From contig NZ_JAOVZW010000023.1 of assembly GCF_026460885.1 (NCBI RefSeq), positions 62,001 to 126,000 on the forward strand: DNA of 64,000 bases. Reading direction: 5' to 3'. Positions 7,937 to 16,381 of the stretch are shown here, one piece after another; the stretch's first letter is position 1, and each line of letters begins with the position of its first letter. The notes under the pieces are model-generated. The model saw only the letters and a list, made by a program, of their open reading frames with translations, was not told where the DNA came from and made no database searches. The DNA comes from Chryseobacterium formosum. Its GTDB lineage: Bacteria > Bacteroidota > Bacteroidia > Flavobacteriales > Weeksellaceae. A program made the position numbers and the translations under genes.

Positions 7937-9166
7937 TAAAATCTTTTCAATAATTAGTTTTGATGAATCGGGTTGTTGAGCAACAAATTTCTCTGCATTT
8001 TCAGACATCACTTCTAATTGTTTTTTATCTGTAATTAAGTTTAAAACAAATTTAACTGCCGAATTTTCATCTTCAAAAGACTTTCCTCCTTTAGCCGAAA
8101 TCAAGTTATCCGCTTCAGGATTTTTCTTGTACTGATTTCCAAAAACTACAGGAACACCGAAAGTTGCCGCTTCTAAAATATTATGAAGTCCCGCATCATG
8201 GAAACCTCCTCCAACTATTGCAATATCTGCGTAAAAATAAAGTCTGGAAAGAAGTCCGATACTATCAATAATTAGAATTTGAGAGTTTGAGAGTTCAGAA
8301 ACTTGAGAGTTTTTCAATTCGCTGTACAATAAAGCTTCAGGAAAAATTTCTTTTAAATTCCCTACTCTTTTTAAATCGTGTGGAGCGATTATTATTTTTA
8401 AATCAGAATTATTTTCTGAAATAATTTTAGCGATTTTTTCTTCAGATTGCCATGAACTTCCAAGGACAATTGTTTTTTTACTTCCAATAAATTCTTCAAC
8501 AAAATCAACATGATTATTTCGAAGCTTCAAGTGTTTCACCCTATCAAATCGCGTATCTCCGGTTACCGAAGAATTTAGTAGACCAATACTTTTAGCCAAA
8601 ACGTAGGAATGCTGAGTCTGATGAAAAAACCAAGTTATATTTTCTTTTAATTGTTTCACAAACCACTTACCATAACTCGTAAAGAAAGACTGACTTTCAT
8701 AAAACAAAGCAGAGATCACAAAAGTTTTTACATTCCTATTTTTAAGTTCAGCCAAAAGATTGTACCAATAATCATATTTTACAGTAAAAAACAATTCGCA
8801 GTCAAACTGAGAAACAAATTCTTTAACTGTATTTTTTTCATCAAAAGGAAGATAACAAACTGCATCTGCAATATGTTTTTTCTTGACTACATTTTCGTAA
8901 CCCGAAGGCGAAAAAAAAGTAATCAGAATTTTATGAGAAGGGAAATTTTCTTTTAATTTTTCTAAAACAGGAAGCCCTTGTTCGTATTCTCCAAGACTTG
9001 CAGCATGCATCCACAAAACTTTATCAGATTTTGAAAATGAAGATTTTACAATATCTAAAGAATTTTTTCTTCCTTCAACGCCTTTTTTAGTTTTATCATT
9101 AAACAACGACAAAACTTTCATTCCGAAAATGAGAAGATATATAAATATGGAATATAAAAAAGCCAT
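7928..9166 (-). CDS. waaA: 3-deoxy-D-manno-octulosonic acid (Kdo) transferase
   Basis: This 412-residue WaaA/KdtA-type GT30 enzyme adds Kdo from CMP-Kdo to the lipid A precursor at the inner membrane. An N-terminal membrane anchor (residues 1-20) is followed by WMHAASLGEYEQGLPVLEKL at about residue 52, the family signature with the catalytic Glu. The C-terminal half carries IAPHDLKR and IVGGGFHDAGLHNILEAATF, where the nucleotide binds. It is the last gene of a five-gene minus-strand operon and overlaps the preceding gene by one base. A short low-complexity stretch (KNSQVSELSNSQ) is encoded by direct repeats at 8281-8311. Confidence 0.93.
   Translation of the reverse strand: MAFLYSIFIYLLIFGMKVLSLFNDKTKKGVEGRKNSLDIVKSSFSKSDKVLWMHAASLGEYEQGLPVLEKLKENFPSHKILITFFSPSGYENVVKKKHIADAVCYLPFDEKNTVKEFVSQFDCELFFTVKYDYWYNLLAELKNRNVKTFVISALFYESQSFFTSYGKWFVKQLKENITWFFHQTQHSYVLAKSIGLLNSSVTGDTRFDRVKHLKLRNNHVDFVEEFIGSKKTIVLGSSWQSEEKIAKIISENNSDLKIIIAPHDLKRVGNLKEIFPEALLYSELKNSQVSELSNSQILIIDSIGLLSRLYFYADIAIVGGGFHDAGLHNILEAATFGVPVVFGNQYKKNPEADNLISAKGGKSFEDENSAVKFVLNLITDKKQLEVMSENAEKFVAQQPDSSKLIIEKILSL
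8281..8311. repeat. GAGAGTT direct repeats inside waaA
   Basis: GAGAGTT occurs at 8281, 8289 and 8305. On the coding strand these are AACTCTC units that encode a Ser/Asn/Gln-rich stretch in WaaA without breaking the frame. Confidence 0.6.
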
Positions 9167-9681
9167 TAACTCTTCATTAAACCTCTAAAGAATTGAATTC
9201 CTCCAAAAATTACGGCTCCGTAAGCAATAAAACCTCCTTTTCCGCTTGCTACAGAAACGAGTGTAACAGCAAGACCACCAACAAACCAAATTCCACCATA
9301 GAGAACGTCTTTATTAGCATCTTTCTTTTCCATAGCCTGTCTTTGAAACATTTGGTCACGTCTCAATTTTTCAAGCTTGTGACTTTCTTCATTTGAAATC
9401 TCAGAATAGGTAGGTAAAGAATTATAATACTCCTGATAATTTGCAACATTTTTACTTTCAAACAATTCGGTTTCAAGTTGCGAAATAGGTTTTCCTTGCG
9501 CATCTGAAAACGCTGTAATTAATTTTTCGATTTCTTCATTAATTTGAATTCCTCTTCTTTTAATTTCAGAATAAGCAAGAATTACGGTTTCTTCCGTGTA
9601 ATATTGCCAACTCACCAAAATCTCCGAAAGCTGGAAACCTTTTGAACTTGAAATTTGAGCTAATGTTTTCGTGGTTTTCAT
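9166..9681 (-). CDS. Hypothetical protein with C-terminal membrane segments
   Basis: This 171-residue protein belongs to no family I recognise. The first 120 residues look soluble and helical with many Glu/Lys/Gln. The C terminus has two hydrophobic segments at about residues 128-145 and 150-166 (Gly-rich, GGIWFVGGLAVTLVSV), separated by SGKGG, so it is probably a tail-anchored inner-membrane protein. It lies between the DUF1648 gene and waaA with a one-base overlap to waaA, so it is part of that operon. Function is unknown. Confidence 0.75.
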   Translation of the reverse strand: MKTTKTLAQISSSKGFQLSEILVSWQYYTEETVILAYSEIKRRGIQINEEIEKLITAFSDAQGKPISQLETELFESKNVANYQEYYNSLPTYSEISNEESHKLEKLRRDQMFQRQAMEKKDANKDVLYGGIWFVGGLAVTLVSVASGKGGFIAYGAVIFGGIQFFRGLMKS

Positions 9682-9707
9682 GTTTAGTTTAAAAAAATAT
9701 ATAGTTT

Positions 9708-10175
9708 TTATTTATAAATATATGCGGTAATAATCGCAGCCATTACACTTACAAAAATAATGGGAATGAACAATAGGATGTGAACTCTAGCTTTTGAATC
9801 AGGGTTAAAGCTATATCTAAAAATATAATCCTGAAGATTTAAAAATAGAAGCAAAACCAAGAGCAGAAGCCATTTCATCACAAGAGTCATAATGAAATAT
9901 TGAATTTCATAATTAGCTTTCGTAAGTTCTATCGGGAAATTTCCATTTTCAGGATTTTGAGTAATGAAAAAGAAGACTACAAAGAAAATACTTGATAAAA
10001 TTGGAAGTAAGAAAGCAAATTTTTTCTTACCAAAATGATCAGGTTTTCCTTCAAAATCAAAGTGAGTCGGAATTTTCTCAGGAAGTTTTTTATACGTTCT
10101 AAATGTATAGCTCCATAAAAACAGAACCAATAACAAATTCAGAATATCTAAAATTATTAAAACTGTACTTCCCAT
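9708..10175 (-). CDS. DUF1648-domain membrane protein
   Basis: This 155-residue inner-membrane protein has about four hydrophobic helices (near residues 5-22, 52-72, 93-112 and 128-150). Between the first two is the DUF1648 signature: YKKLPEKIPTHFDFEGKPDH, followed by FGKKK. DUF1648 proteins resemble the N-terminal part of SdpI-type immunity proteins, but no toxin gene is near, so an immunity role is not supported. It sits 6 bp after the NlpC/P60 gene in the waaA operon. Confidence 0.85.
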   Translation of the reverse strand: MGSTVLIILDILNLLLVLFLWSYTFRTYKKLPEKIPTHFDFEGKPDHFGKKKFAFLLPILSSIFFVVFFFITQNPENGNFPIELTKANYEIQYFIMTLVMKWLLLLVLLLFLNLQDYIFRYSFNPDSKARVHILLFIPIIFVSVMAAIITAYIYK

Positions 10176-10181
10176 AAAGAT

Positions 10182-10898
10182 TTAAAGAACGCTTTTAATG
10201 ACTCTTAATTTATGAGTGTGTTTGTTTAATTCTTTATTGAAAATTCCACTGGAATCCAATGTATCAATTCTTACTTTTCCTGAAGCATGAATGATTTTTT
10301 GGTTTTCAAGCATAATTCCGACGTGGATAATCTTTCCTTCAGAATTTTCAAAATATGCCAAATCTCCCGGCTGGCTTTCTTCAACAAAACTTAAAGCTTC
10401 ACCAACTTCCGCCTGTTGATAAGTATCTCTAGGCATTTTTATATTATGAATTTTGTAAACCAACTGTACAAAACCTGAGCAGTCAACCGCAAAAAAACTT
10501 TTCCCACCCCACAAATAAGGAATGTTCAGGAATTCTTTTGCCGTTAAAGCAATACTTTCACGTAAATCATGACTTCTTCTTGACGCAACAGCAGGAAATT
10601 CTACCTCAGAACCCATTGAAAGCAATGTTTTTCCGTCAAGCGTCATTACCGAAGAAAAATCTTCCGTAATTAAAGTTACTTTTCTGTTAGCAAGATATTC
10701 TTCTGTGACAGGTTTGATTTGTTTGGTATCCATCCAACCTTCATAGCCATCATAGTGCATTTTAATTTTCGTCCAGTTTTTATTGACTTCCAAAATGTCT
10801 GCACTTTCACCGTACAAAATTTCGGTCACAATTTCTGCTCTGTCCGAATTTTCAGCACGAACAGGCGCAACAGTCACGATACAAATTCCTTTATTCAT
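10182..10898 (-). CDS. NlpC/P60-family cell-wall peptidase with SH3 domain
   Basis: This 238-residue protein has an N-terminal bacterial SH3 region (about residues 5-60, with VNKNWTKIKMHYDGYEGWM), a linker, and a C-terminal NlpC/P60 domain. The catalytic Cys is in FFAVDCSGFVQLVYK and the His in IIHVGIMLEN. Such enzymes cleave gamma-D-Glu-diaminopimelate bonds in peptidoglycan peptides. I chose the ATG at 10898 (MNKGICIVTVAPVR) because the in-frame extension to 10943 adds 15 residues of intergenic-looking sequence. No signal peptide is evident, which suggests action on recycled muropeptides in the cytoplasm. Confidence 0.88.
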   Translation of the reverse strand: MNKGICIVTVAPVRAENSDRAEIVTEILYGESADILEVNKNWTKIKMHYDGYEGWMDTKQIKPVTEEYLANRKVTLITEDFSSVMTLDGKTLLSMGSEVEFPAVASRRSHDLRESIALTAKEFLNIPYLWGGKSFFAVDCSGFVQLVYKIHNIKMPRDTYQQAEVGEALSFVEESQPGDLAYFENSEGKIIHVGIMLENQKIIHASGKVRIDTLDSSGIFNKELNKHTHKLRVIKSVL

Positions 10899-10904
10899 TG
10901 TATT

Positions 10905-10985
10905 AATTTGGAGATTAAGAAATTTAGGAATTAAGAAAATCAATGCTTTCTAATGTCTAAATCTCTGAATTCTTTAATTTTTTAA
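10905..10985. repeat. Degenerate AT-rich intergenic repeat
   Basis: Repeated GGAGATTAAG / GGAATTAAG / AATTTTTTAATTA-like words fill the gap between the NlpC/P60 gene and the O-methyltransferase gene. They resemble the sequence at 23523-23555. Confidence 0.4.
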
Positions 10986-11633
10986 TTACTTTCTGCGAAG
11001 AAAGTTTACTCCATCTCGCAAAGGTAAAATAAGATTTTCAAAATCTTCATCTTTTGCCGCCAAATCATTAAGTTCCTTAATAATCTGCGTAGATTTTTGT
11101 TTAGGATTTTCTTCTAAAACTTTCCCGTACCAGAGCACATTATCAAACAAAACAATAGAGCCTGATTTTGTTTTTGGTTTAATTAATCTGAAATATTCAG
11201 CGTAATTTTCTTTATCAGCATCAATAAAAACAAGATCAAAAAACTCATCCGTATTTCTTAAAAACTCTTTTGCATCCTGAATTTTAAAATCAATCTGACT
11301 TGAATATTCACTTTCAGAGAAATATTTTCTTGGTAAATAAGCTAAATCTTCATTCACATCAAGCGTCGTAATTTTCCCTTCCGAAGATAAACCTTCCGCA
11401 AGACAAAGCGTTGCATATCCTGTAAAAGTTCCTATTTCCAAAACATTTTTAGGATTTAGCATCTTAGAAATAATCGTTAAAAGTCTTCCTTGCTGATAAC
11501 CGGAAATCATGTGTGGCTGAGTAGTTTTCTGAAAAGTTTCCCGTCTCAATTTTTTAAGAATATCAGGCTCTGATGAGGCATGATTTTCTAAATACCTATC
11601 CATTTCAGAATTTTTTTCTTCAAAAAAGCTCAT
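10986..11633 (-). CDS. SAM-dependent O-methyltransferase (family 3)
   Basis: This 215-residue class I methyltransferase is of the catechol/caffeoyl-CoA O-methyltransferase type. The SAM-binding motif I is VLEIGTFTGYATLCLAEGL (about residues 60-78). The metal-binding motif is VFIDADKENYAEYF near residue 138, followed by the usual SIVLFDNVLWYGKV. The methyl acceptor cannot be told from sequence. It is the promoter-proximal gene of the minus-strand run ending in waaA, with an 87-bp repeat-rich gap to the next gene. Confidence 0.9.
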   Translation of the reverse strand: MSFFEEKNSEMDRYLENHASSEPDILKKLRRETFQKTTQPHMISGYQQGRLLTIISKMLNPKNVLEIGTFTGYATLCLAEGLSSEGKITTLDVNEDLAYLPRKYFSESEYSSQIDFKIQDAKEFLRNTDEFFDLVFIDADKENYAEYFRLIKPKTKSGSIVLFDNVLWYGKVLEENPKQKSTQIIKELNDLAAKDEDFENLILPLRDGVNFLRRK

Positions 11634-11726
11634 TATTTTTTTTATTTGTTCAAATTTAATTAAAATAAATCGGTGTGTTTAAGGAAAATTAAAACTCCGA
11701 TAAAAAAAATACCGTAAAAACACGGA

Positions 11727-11757
11727 TTGCCAAAATCACCATTCACCGTTAACTTTG
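11727..11757 (+). promoter_or_regulatory. Strong Bacteroidota-type promoter before a small gene
   Basis: TTG (11727-11729), a 20-bp spacer and TAACTTTG (11750-11757) match the TTG-N-TAnnTTTG consensus well. Transcription would start near 11761, about 37 nt before the ATG of the 50-codon ORF. Confidence 0.6.
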
Positions 11758-11797
11758 CACCACTGCAACGAAACTGACAGGAGGTAAAAATACTATA

Positions 11798-11950
11798 ATG
11801 AAGATGGTGAAAATAAAATTATTATCAGCGAAAGAAACTAAACAGAACACAAAAACTAATTCTTCCGCACAACACAAAACCCTAAAAAGAAAGCGCAGTA
11901 ATTTCTTAGATCAACTTATATTGCTTCTCAAAAAAGAAGATGTAGTTTGA
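11798..11950 (+). CDS. Small basic protein of 50 residues (candidate small gene)
   Basis: The product begins MKMVKIKLLSAKETKQNTKT and ends DQLILLLKKEDVV. It is very basic through residues 1-35 and has a hydrophobic patch near the C terminus. I recognise no family. Support for a real gene: a consensus promoter at 11727-11757; an AGGAGGT Shine-Dalgarno sequence at 11779-11785, 12 nt before the ATG, notable because this phylum seldom uses one; and a clean terminator 15 bp after the stop. It is too short to judge by codon use. It may also be a structured RNA that merely contains an ORF. Confidence 0.5.
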   Translation: MKMVKIKLLSAKETKQNTKTNSSAQHKTLKRKRSNFLDQLILLLKKEDVV

Positions 11951-11964
11951 CAAAACACAATAAA

Positions 11965-11995
11965 AAAATTCCGATAATTGCTTATCGGAATTTTT
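11965..11995. terminator. Bidirectional terminator between small gene and ompA-like gene
   Basis: AAAATTCCGATAA (11965-11977) pairs with TTATCGGAATTTT (11982-11994) around a 4-nt loop. T runs on both strands let it serve both convergent genes. Confidence 0.75.
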
Positions 11996-12015
11996 ATTTC
12001 TATTGAAATCAGAAA

Positions 12016-12849
12016 TTATTTCTTAGGAGTAATATCCATTAATTTCATGAATTCATCAAGCTTAGGCATAATGATGATTTCAGTTCTTCTGTTCTCAGCT
12101 CTTCCTGTAACACTCATGTTTGTCGCTTTCGGATTGTACTCAGAACGACCACCTGCTGTAATTCTTGCAGGATCTACACCAAATTGACTTTGTAAAACTT
12201 TAGCAATCGCTGTACCTCTCAATGCAGAAAGATCCCAGTTATCTCTTGGCAAGTTTGCAGAGCTTAATGGTGCATTATCTGTATTACCTTCAATCAATAC
12301 AGAATATTTATCGTAATCGTTGATCACTTTTGCTACTTTACCCAAAACTTCCTGAGCTGCAGGTAAAATGTTGTAATCACCAGTTTTGTACAACAATTTA
12401 TCTGATAATGAAATCATTACCACACCTTTAAGAACTTTCACCTGAACATCCTGATCTGTTACATTATCCAAAGATCTTTTCAGTTTGTTTGATAAAGCTA
12501 AATTTAAGCTGTCATTTTTAGCATTTGCCGAAATAAGCTGCTTGATATAAGAGTTTGAAGAATTGATTTCTCCAACCAATTTATCAATATTCGCAGAGCT
12601 TTTTCCTGTATTTGAAAGACATGCATCCAAAGATGATTTCAAAGCATCATGCTGACTTTTTAATAGGTTGTTTTCCGCAGTTAACGTAGAGTTCTGACCT
12701 TTCAGATCCTGAATTTCACGTTGTCTTTCACCAATATTTTCAATACACTGTTTGTAGTTGCCACTTAGGGCATCATACTGCTTCTTACTTACGCAAGATG
12801 TCATTCCCAACACCACTGCCGAAGCCATCAAAATTTTAAAAATCTTCAT
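12016..12849 (-). CDS. OmpA-family outer-membrane lipoprotein
   Basis: This 277-residue protein has a lipoprotein signal (MKIFKILMASAVVLGMTSC, Cys19), a coiled-coil region at about residues 25-90 (ERQREIQDLKGQNSTLTAEN) and a C-terminal OmpA domain that binds peptidoglycan. In that domain LIEGNTDNAPL, NWDLSALRG, ITAGGRSEYNP and GRAENRRTEIII are the conserved elements, including the Asp and Arg that hold diaminopimelate. It probably anchors the outer membrane to the cell wall. It is monocistronic, with TACCTTTG on the minus strand at 12872-12879. Confidence 0.92.
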   Translation of the reverse strand: MKIFKILMASAVVLGMTSCVSKKQYDALSGNYKQCIENIGERQREIQDLKGQNSTLTAENNLLKSQHDALKSSLDACLSNTGKSSANIDKLVGEINSSNSYIKQLISANAKNDSLNLALSNKLKRSLDNVTDQDVQVKVLKGVVMISLSDKLLYKTGDYNILPAAQEVLGKVAKVINDYDKYSVLIEGNTDNAPLSSANLPRDNWDLSALRGTAIAKVLQSQFGVDPARITAGGRSEYNPKATNMSVTGRAENRRTEIIIMPKLDEFMKLMDITPKK

Positions 12850-12871
12850 AAATAAACTTTTTAAACGATTT

Positions 12872-12879
12872 CAAAGGTA
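12872..12879 (-). promoter_or_regulatory. -7 box of the ompA-like gene
   Basis: The minus strand reads TACCTTTG, 23 bp before the start codon. It lies back to back with the tilS box at 12906-12913. Confidence 0.4.
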
Positions 12880-12905
12880 ACAAAATTCATTTTAATAAAT
12901 AGGCC

Positions 12906-12913
12906 TATCTTTG
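12906..12913 (+). promoter_or_regulatory. -7 box of tilS
   Basis: TATCTTTG lies 19 bp before the tilS ATG. No clear -33 TTG is seen. Confidence 0.4.
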
Positions 12914-12932
12914 TCCAAAAGAAATTCTAAGC

Positions 12933-14258
12933 ATGATGCTTTCACCATTCGCTTTCGAAAAACAGCTTCAAAATCTTGTAAAAAATTCTGACAATGAAAC
13001 CTATCTTTTGGCAGTAAGCGGAGGCGCAGATTCTATGGTTTTAGCGTTTCTGTTTAATGAGTTACGAATTTCAGGTTGCAAATTTCAGGTTGCGCATATC
13101 AATTACAAACTTCGTGGAGAAGATTCAGATTCGGATCAGAAAATTGTGGAAGATTTCTGCAAAAAAAATGATGTTAAATTTCATTTATATGAAGTTTCGA
13201 AGAAAGATGAAAAGCCTGAAAATTCTATTCAGCTTTGGGCAAGAGAACTTCGTTACAGATTTTTCAGAGAGATTCAATTAAAAGAAAATTTAGATTTTCT
13301 AGTTACTGCTCATCATTTAAATGACCAACTAGAAACATTTATTATCAATCTCTCAAAAGCTTCAGGAATTAATGGCTTAAGTGGAATTCCAGTAAATGAA
13401 AACAATATTCTTCGACCATTGCTAAATTTTTCAAAAGAAGAAATCTACCGATTTGCTGAAGAAAATAAAATTGATTTCCGAGAAGATTTATCCAATAAAA
13501 AAAGTGATTATTTAAGGAATAAAATCAGAAATGAAATTGTTACGAAACTTTCAGAAACCAACGAACAGTTTTTAGAAAATTTCAGAAAAAGCATTTTAAT
13601 TTTAAATCAAACTAAAGATTTTGTCAATCAACAAATCAATGAAATTGAAAAAAATATTTCAATCAAATCTGAAGAAAAGATTATTTTAAATAAAGAAAAA
13701 CTGAATCAGGAAACGGATTTTATTCAATTTGAAATTTTAAAAAAATACGGATTCAATCAACCCGAAGAAATTCAGAAAATCTTCACCGCAGAAACAGGAA
13801 GTTCATTTCATTCAAAAGAATTTAAATTAATTATCAATAGAAACGAATTGATTTTCATTAAATTAAATTCAAACACTGAAATTCAGGAAGAAATATTTTT
13901 AACTAATACCACAGAATCGAATCAAAAACCGAGCATCAATCTTTCTCATCATATTGAAATCATCGACGAAATCAATAAAGATTTGAATTGGGAATTTGAT
14001 GCCGAAAAAATTACACATCCGCTGAAACTTCGTGCAAAAAAAGAAGGAGACCTATTCTACCCTATCGGTTTTTCGGGGAAAAAGAAAGTTTCGAAGTTTT
14101 TTAAGGACGAAAAATTGTCTATTTTAGCGAAGCAAAAAATCTGGCTTCTGACAGATGGAAATGACGCTGTTTTGGGCATTATTCCGTTCAGACAAGATCG
14201 GCGATACGCAAAAGATGAGAAAACTCAAAAGGTTCTCACAATTTTTAATCAAAAGTAA
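12933..14258 (+). CDS. tilS: tRNA(Ile)-lysidine synthase
   Basis: This 441-residue N-type ATP pyrophosphatase converts C34 of the CAU-anticodon tRNA-Ile to lysidine, so that it reads AUA. The PP-loop is LAVSGGADSMVLAF (about residues 26-39). VAHINYKLRGEDSD and the TAHHLNDQLETF motif follow, and the C-terminal tRNA-binding domain includes FYPIGFSGKKKVSKFFKDEK. Two ATGs are adjacent (12933 and 12936); the first is used here. A 12-bp direct repeat at 13069-13096 encodes part of the stretch before VAHINYKL. dsbD follows after one base. Confidence 0.95.
   Translation: MMLSPFAFEKQLQNLVKNSDNETYLLAVSGGADSMVLAFLFNELRISGCKFQVAHINYKLRGEDSDSDQKIVEDFCKKNDVKFHLYEVSKKDEKPENSIQLWARELRYRFFREIQLKENLDFLVTAHHLNDQLETFIINLSKASGINGLSGIPVNENNILRPLLNFSKEEIYRFAEENKIDFREDLSNKKSDYLRNKIRNEIVTKLSETNEQFLENFRKSILILNQTKDFVNQQINEIEKNISIKSEEKIILNKEKLNQETDFIQFEILKKYGFNQPEEIQKIFTAETGSSFHSKEFKLIINRNELIFIKLNSNTEIQEEIFLTNTTESNQKPSINLSHHIEIIDEINKDLNWEFDAEKITHPLKLRAKKEGDLFYPIGFSGKKKVSKFFKDEKLSILAKQKIWLLTDGNDAVLGIIPFRQDRRYAKDEKTQKVLTIFNQK
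13069..13096 (+). repeat. Direct repeat ATTTCAGGTTGC inside tilS
   Basis: ATTTCAGGTTGC occurs twice, separated by only a few bases, encoding ISGC and FQVA in different frames. The reading frame is kept. Confidence 0.5.
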
Positions 14259-14259
14259 A

Positions 14260-16326
14260 ATGAAATTTAAAAACTGGTTTTTACTGATTCTTCTGTTTTT
14301 GGCAACAGGAATCAATGCACAAATCAAAAATCCCGTAAAATTCAAATTCGCAGTCAATGACCTTGGCAACAATCAGTACGAAGCTGTTCTGAATGCAACT
14401 TTGGAAAGCGGATGGCATATTTATTCAAGAGATATTCCGGAAGATACAGGAATTCCCACAGAATATGTTGTTTCAGGAAAAAATATAGAATTAATTGGAA
14501 AGTTTCAGGAAATAGGAAAAAAGCATGAGGAATTTTCTGAAGCTTTCGGCGGGACGATTATTTATTATTCCAATTCTGCTGGTTTCAAACAAAAATTCAA
14601 ACTAAAAGATCCAACAAAAGCTGGAGATTTAGTTGCTGAAATTACATATCAGACTTGTGATGACAGAGTTTGTCTTGCTCCGAATACTTTAGAATTCAAT
14701 AAAAAAATTACACCAACCGGAGTAACAGAAGAAGTTGTAGATGGAAAGGCAGAATCTGCGAAAGATTCTGTAAAAACTACTGAAACACTTGTAGAAAATC
14801 CTTCAACTGGAAAAATTACCGTTGTTGATACACCCAAACTCGATCCTAAGCAATTAAAAATTGCATCAATCGACATCGCAAATCCTTTAACAGATTGCGG
14901 AACCGGTTCATCAAAAATCGCTGAAAATTACTGGACTTATCTTTTATTAGGTTTTATTGGTGGTTTAATCGCTTTGTTGACGCCATGCGTTTTCCCGATG
15001 ATTCCGTTGACGGTTTCTTTCTTTACAAAAGGAAATAAAAATCCTGCAAAAGGAAAAAGAGACGCTTTGATTTATGGGTTTTTCATTCTTTTGATTTTTG
15101 TTTTATTAAGTCTTCCTTTCCATTTAATCGATGGAATTGCCGGAAATATTTTCAACGAAATTTCTACCAACGTTTGGCTGAATATCGTTTTCTTCATCAT
15201 CTTTATTTTCTTCGCAGGAAGCTTTTTTGGATATTACGATATTACTTTACCAAGTTCGATTGCTAACAAATCTTCAAAAGCTGAAGAAGCAGGCGGAATG
15301 ATTGGTATTTTCTTTATGGCTTTAACTTTAGTAATTGTTTCTTTCTCTTGTACAGGTCCAATTTTGGGAAGTTTACTAGGAAGTGCGATTACTGGTTCGG
15401 CAAACGTTCCGATGTTGTTGACATTTGCTTTGGGTGGTTTCGGATTGGCTTGGGCGATTGTTTTCGGATTATTAGCATTATTTCCGCAAGCTTTACAGAG
15501 TCTTCCAAAATCTGGAGGTTGGATGAATACTGTGAAAGTGGTTTTAGGTTTTGTGGAATTGGCTTTAGCTTTAAAATTCTTATCAAAAGCAGATTTAGTT
15601 TCTAAAACATTCTTAATTAAAAGAGAATTGTTCATCGCAATCTGGATTGTAGTTGCCATTGGATTGGTTATTTATTTATTCGGATTGATAAGATTCCCTC
15701 ATGATGATAAGAAACCAAAAATTTCTGTTACAAGAAAGATCATCGGAGTTTTGGGGATTGGTTTTGTAGTCTATTTAATTCAGGGATTAATTCCTGCTGA
15801 ACGCCCGAAACTGCAATTATTGAGTGGGATTTTACCTCCATTAAATGTAAGTTATTTCCATGACGAAAAAGATGGAATTTTGGGAATGCATCCTGAACAT
15901 GATTTCTTTAAATCTATCGAATTAGCAAAAAAGGAAAACAAACCAATTTTGATTGACTTCACTGGTTATGGTTGTGAAAACTGTCGTAAAATGGAAGAAT
16001 TTGTTTGGAGTGAGCCAGATATTTTACCAATCCTGCAGAACGATGTTGTTCTTGCTTCTCTTTACGTTGACGACAAAGAAGAGCTTCCAGAAGATCAAAA
16101 AACAAAAATTGATTTGGGAGACGGACAAGTAAAAAAAGTAAAAACAATTGGAGATAGATGGAGCTTATTCCAGACGGCTAATTTTAATAATAATTCGCAA
16201 CCGCATTATGTTCTTTTAACTCCCGATGGAAAAGTAATTAATACACCTGTTTCCGGTTATATGGAAAAAGAGAAATTTAAAAAATTCTTGGAATGTGGTG
16301 TTAATTATTTTAAGAATAATAAATAA
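14260..16326 (+). CDS. dsbD: Thiol:disulfide interchange protein DsbD
   Basis: This 688-residue membrane protein passes electrons from cytoplasmic thioredoxin to periplasmic oxidoreductases. In order: a signal peptide (MKFKNWFLLILLFLATGINA), an N-terminal immunoglobulin-like domain with the TCDDRVCLAP cysteine pair, a Thr/Lys linker, a central eight-helix transporter with the redox cysteines in LLTPCVFPMIPLTVSFF and SFSCTGP, and a C-terminal thioredoxin-like domain with GYGCENCRKME. The start at 14260 is chosen because it opens directly with the signal peptide; the in-frame extension to 14155 lies inside tilS. tilS ends one base earlier, so the genes are co-transcribed. Confidence 0.93.
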   Translation: MKFKNWFLLILLFLATGINAQIKNPVKFKFAVNDLGNNQYEAVLNATLESGWHIYSRDIPEDTGIPTEYVVSGKNIELIGKFQEIGKKHEEFSEAFGGTIIYYSNSAGFKQKFKLKDPTKAGDLVAEITYQTCDDRVCLAPNTLEFNKKITPTGVTEEVVDGKAESAKDSVKTTETLVENPSTGKITVVDTPKLDPKQLKIASIDIANPLTDCGTGSSKIAENYWTYLLLGFIGGLIALLTPCVFPMIPLTVSFFTKGNKNPAKGKRDALIYGFFILLIFVLLSLPFHLIDGIAGNIFNEISTNVWLNIVFFIIFIFFAGSFFGYYDITLPSSIANKSSKAEEAGGMIGIFFMALTLVIVSFSCTGPILGSLLGSAITGSANVPMLLTFALGGFGLAWAIVFGLLALFPQALQSLPKSGGWMNTVKVVLGFVELALALKFLSKADLVSKTFLIKRELFIAIWIVVAIGLVIYLFGLIRFPHDDKKPKISVTRKIIGVLGIGFVVYLIQGLIPAERPKLQLLSGILPPLNVSYFHDEKDGILGMHPEHDFFKSIELAKKENKPILIDFTGYGCENCRKMEEFVWSEPDILPILQNDVVLASLYVDDKEELPEDQKTKIDLGDGQVKKVKTIGDRWSLFQTANFNNNSQPHYVLLTPDGKVINTPVSGYMEKEKFKKFLECGVNYFKNNK

Positions 16327-16347
16327 GACAGTTCAATTATAAATTCT

Positions 16348-16381
16348 AGCCTTATCAATTCATTTTGATAAGGCTTTTTTA
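16348..16381 (+). terminator. Terminator of tilS-dsbD
   Basis: AGCCTTATCAA (16348-16358) pairs with TTGATAAGGCT (16365-16375) and is followed by a T run. It lies 21 bp after the dsbD stop. Confidence 0.8.

Noticed and set aside
9708-10175. DUF1648 protein as an SdpI-like immunity factor
   Set aside because: No toxin or peptide gene lies nearby, and the operon context is cell envelope.
14155-14259. Longer DsbD start inside tilS
   Set aside because: The extension precedes the signal peptide and is the out-of-frame end of tilS.
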